From: Acidothermales bacterium
Lineage (GTDB): Bacteria; Actinomycetota; Actinomycetes; Streptosporangiales; WHST01
Direction: 5' to 3'
NCBI GenBank assembly: GCA_017354575.1
Contig: JAFMQP010000248.1
Coordinates: 1-6,260, forward strand
DNA: 6,260 nucleotides
Part shown: positions 5,983 through 6,260 of the stretch, one piece after another
How positions within the stretch are numbered: position 1 is the first letter of the stretch
Layout of the letters: each line of letters opens with the position of its first letter
Notes under the pieces: generated by a model
The model's input: the letters and a program-made list of their open reading frames with translations, nothing else
What the model was told of the DNA's origin: nothing
Database searches by the model: none
Made by a program: the position numbers and the translations under genes

Positions 5983-6260
5983 CCGGTGGCCTCGCGGACG
6001 AGGTCGAGCACGCGGTCGACCACTTCGGCCAGGCTCAGCGCCGTGGAGTCGATCTCCACCGCGTCGGCCGCCTTGCCCGCCGGGGACGCCTTGCGGGTGG
6101 AGTCGAGCCGGTCGCGCCTGGCGAGGTCGGCGCGGGTGACGTCGACGGCGGTGCCGAGCCTGGACTGGGCGTCGGCGGTGCGCCGCGCCGCGCGCGTCGC
6201 CTCGTCCGCGACGAGGTAGACCTTCACCGGGGCGTCCGGCGCGACGACCGCGCCGATGTC
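5979..6260 (-). CDS. cmk: Cytidylate kinase, C-terminal part (cut by window edge)
   Basis: The last 93 residues of (d)CMP kinase, which phosphorylates CMP and dCMP with ATP in the cytoplasm for pyrimidine nucleotide supply. The frame is open to the window edge, so the P-loop and N-terminal CMP-binding region lie outside. The visible part reads DIGAVVAPDAPVKVYLVAD at its start, the strand carrying the conserved G-x-D-I-G-x-V-V-x-P-x-A segment. Then a lid-region helix is followed by RRDRLDSTRKASP, which corresponds to the family's R-D-x-x-D-x-x-R segment that contacts nucleotide, and by DAVEIDSTALSLAEVV near the C-terminus. No stop or frameshift interrupts it. It overlaps the plsC GTG start by four bases, consistent with an operon read from here towards der. 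Confidence 0.95.
   Translation of the reverse strand, partial: DIGAVVAPDAPVKVYLVADEATRAARRTADAQSRLGTAVDVTRADLARRDRLDSTRKASPAGKAADAVEIDSTALSLAEVVDRVLDLVREATG

Overview
The window is very GC-rich chromosomal DNA from an actinobacterium. The evidence is the strong GC bias at third codon positions, the actinobacterial core order cmk, plsC, der on one strand, GTG starts, 4-bp stop/start overlaps, and lipoprotein and Tat-type signal sequences. I cannot name the genus from the sequence.

Right side (about 3020-6260, minus strand): a co-directional run read from right to left. It starts with the 3' end of cytidylate kinase (cmk), followed by a PlsC-type acyltransferase overlapping it by GTGA, and then the ribosome-assembly GTPase der. 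A gap of 73 nt holding a striking 30-nt inverted repeat separates plsC from der. After a further 68 nt comes a NodB-fold protein of the polysaccharide deacetylase superfamily with a Tat/lipoprotein signal. A seven-bladed YVTN/YncE-type beta-propeller lipoprotein is coupled to it by an ATGA overlap (gene down to 1820). The first three genes are housekeeping (nucleotide, phospholipid and ribosome assembly); the last two are exported.

Middle (751-1830): a plus-strand lipoprotein of the phosphoesterase (phospholipase C / AcpA-like acid phosphatase) family converges on the propeller gene and overlaps it by 11 bp. It carries the only two TTA codons I found in the genes of this window. Together the three exported proteins look like a small cell-envelope module, though their joint function is unknown. 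Divergent from the phosphoesterase lies tRNA-Pro(GGG), on the minus strand, with an encoded CCA end.

Left side (1-746, the 3' flank of the tRNA) contains no intact gene. It holds a decayed, frameshifted C-terminal remnant of what looks like an HxlR-type regulator with an SCP-2-like domain (223-647). Abutting it is a short N-terminal remnant resembling an IS481-type transposase (about 136-210, plus strand). This pattern of debris beside a tRNA 3' end suggests old integration or insertion events. No complete mobile element, CRISPR array or origin is visible.
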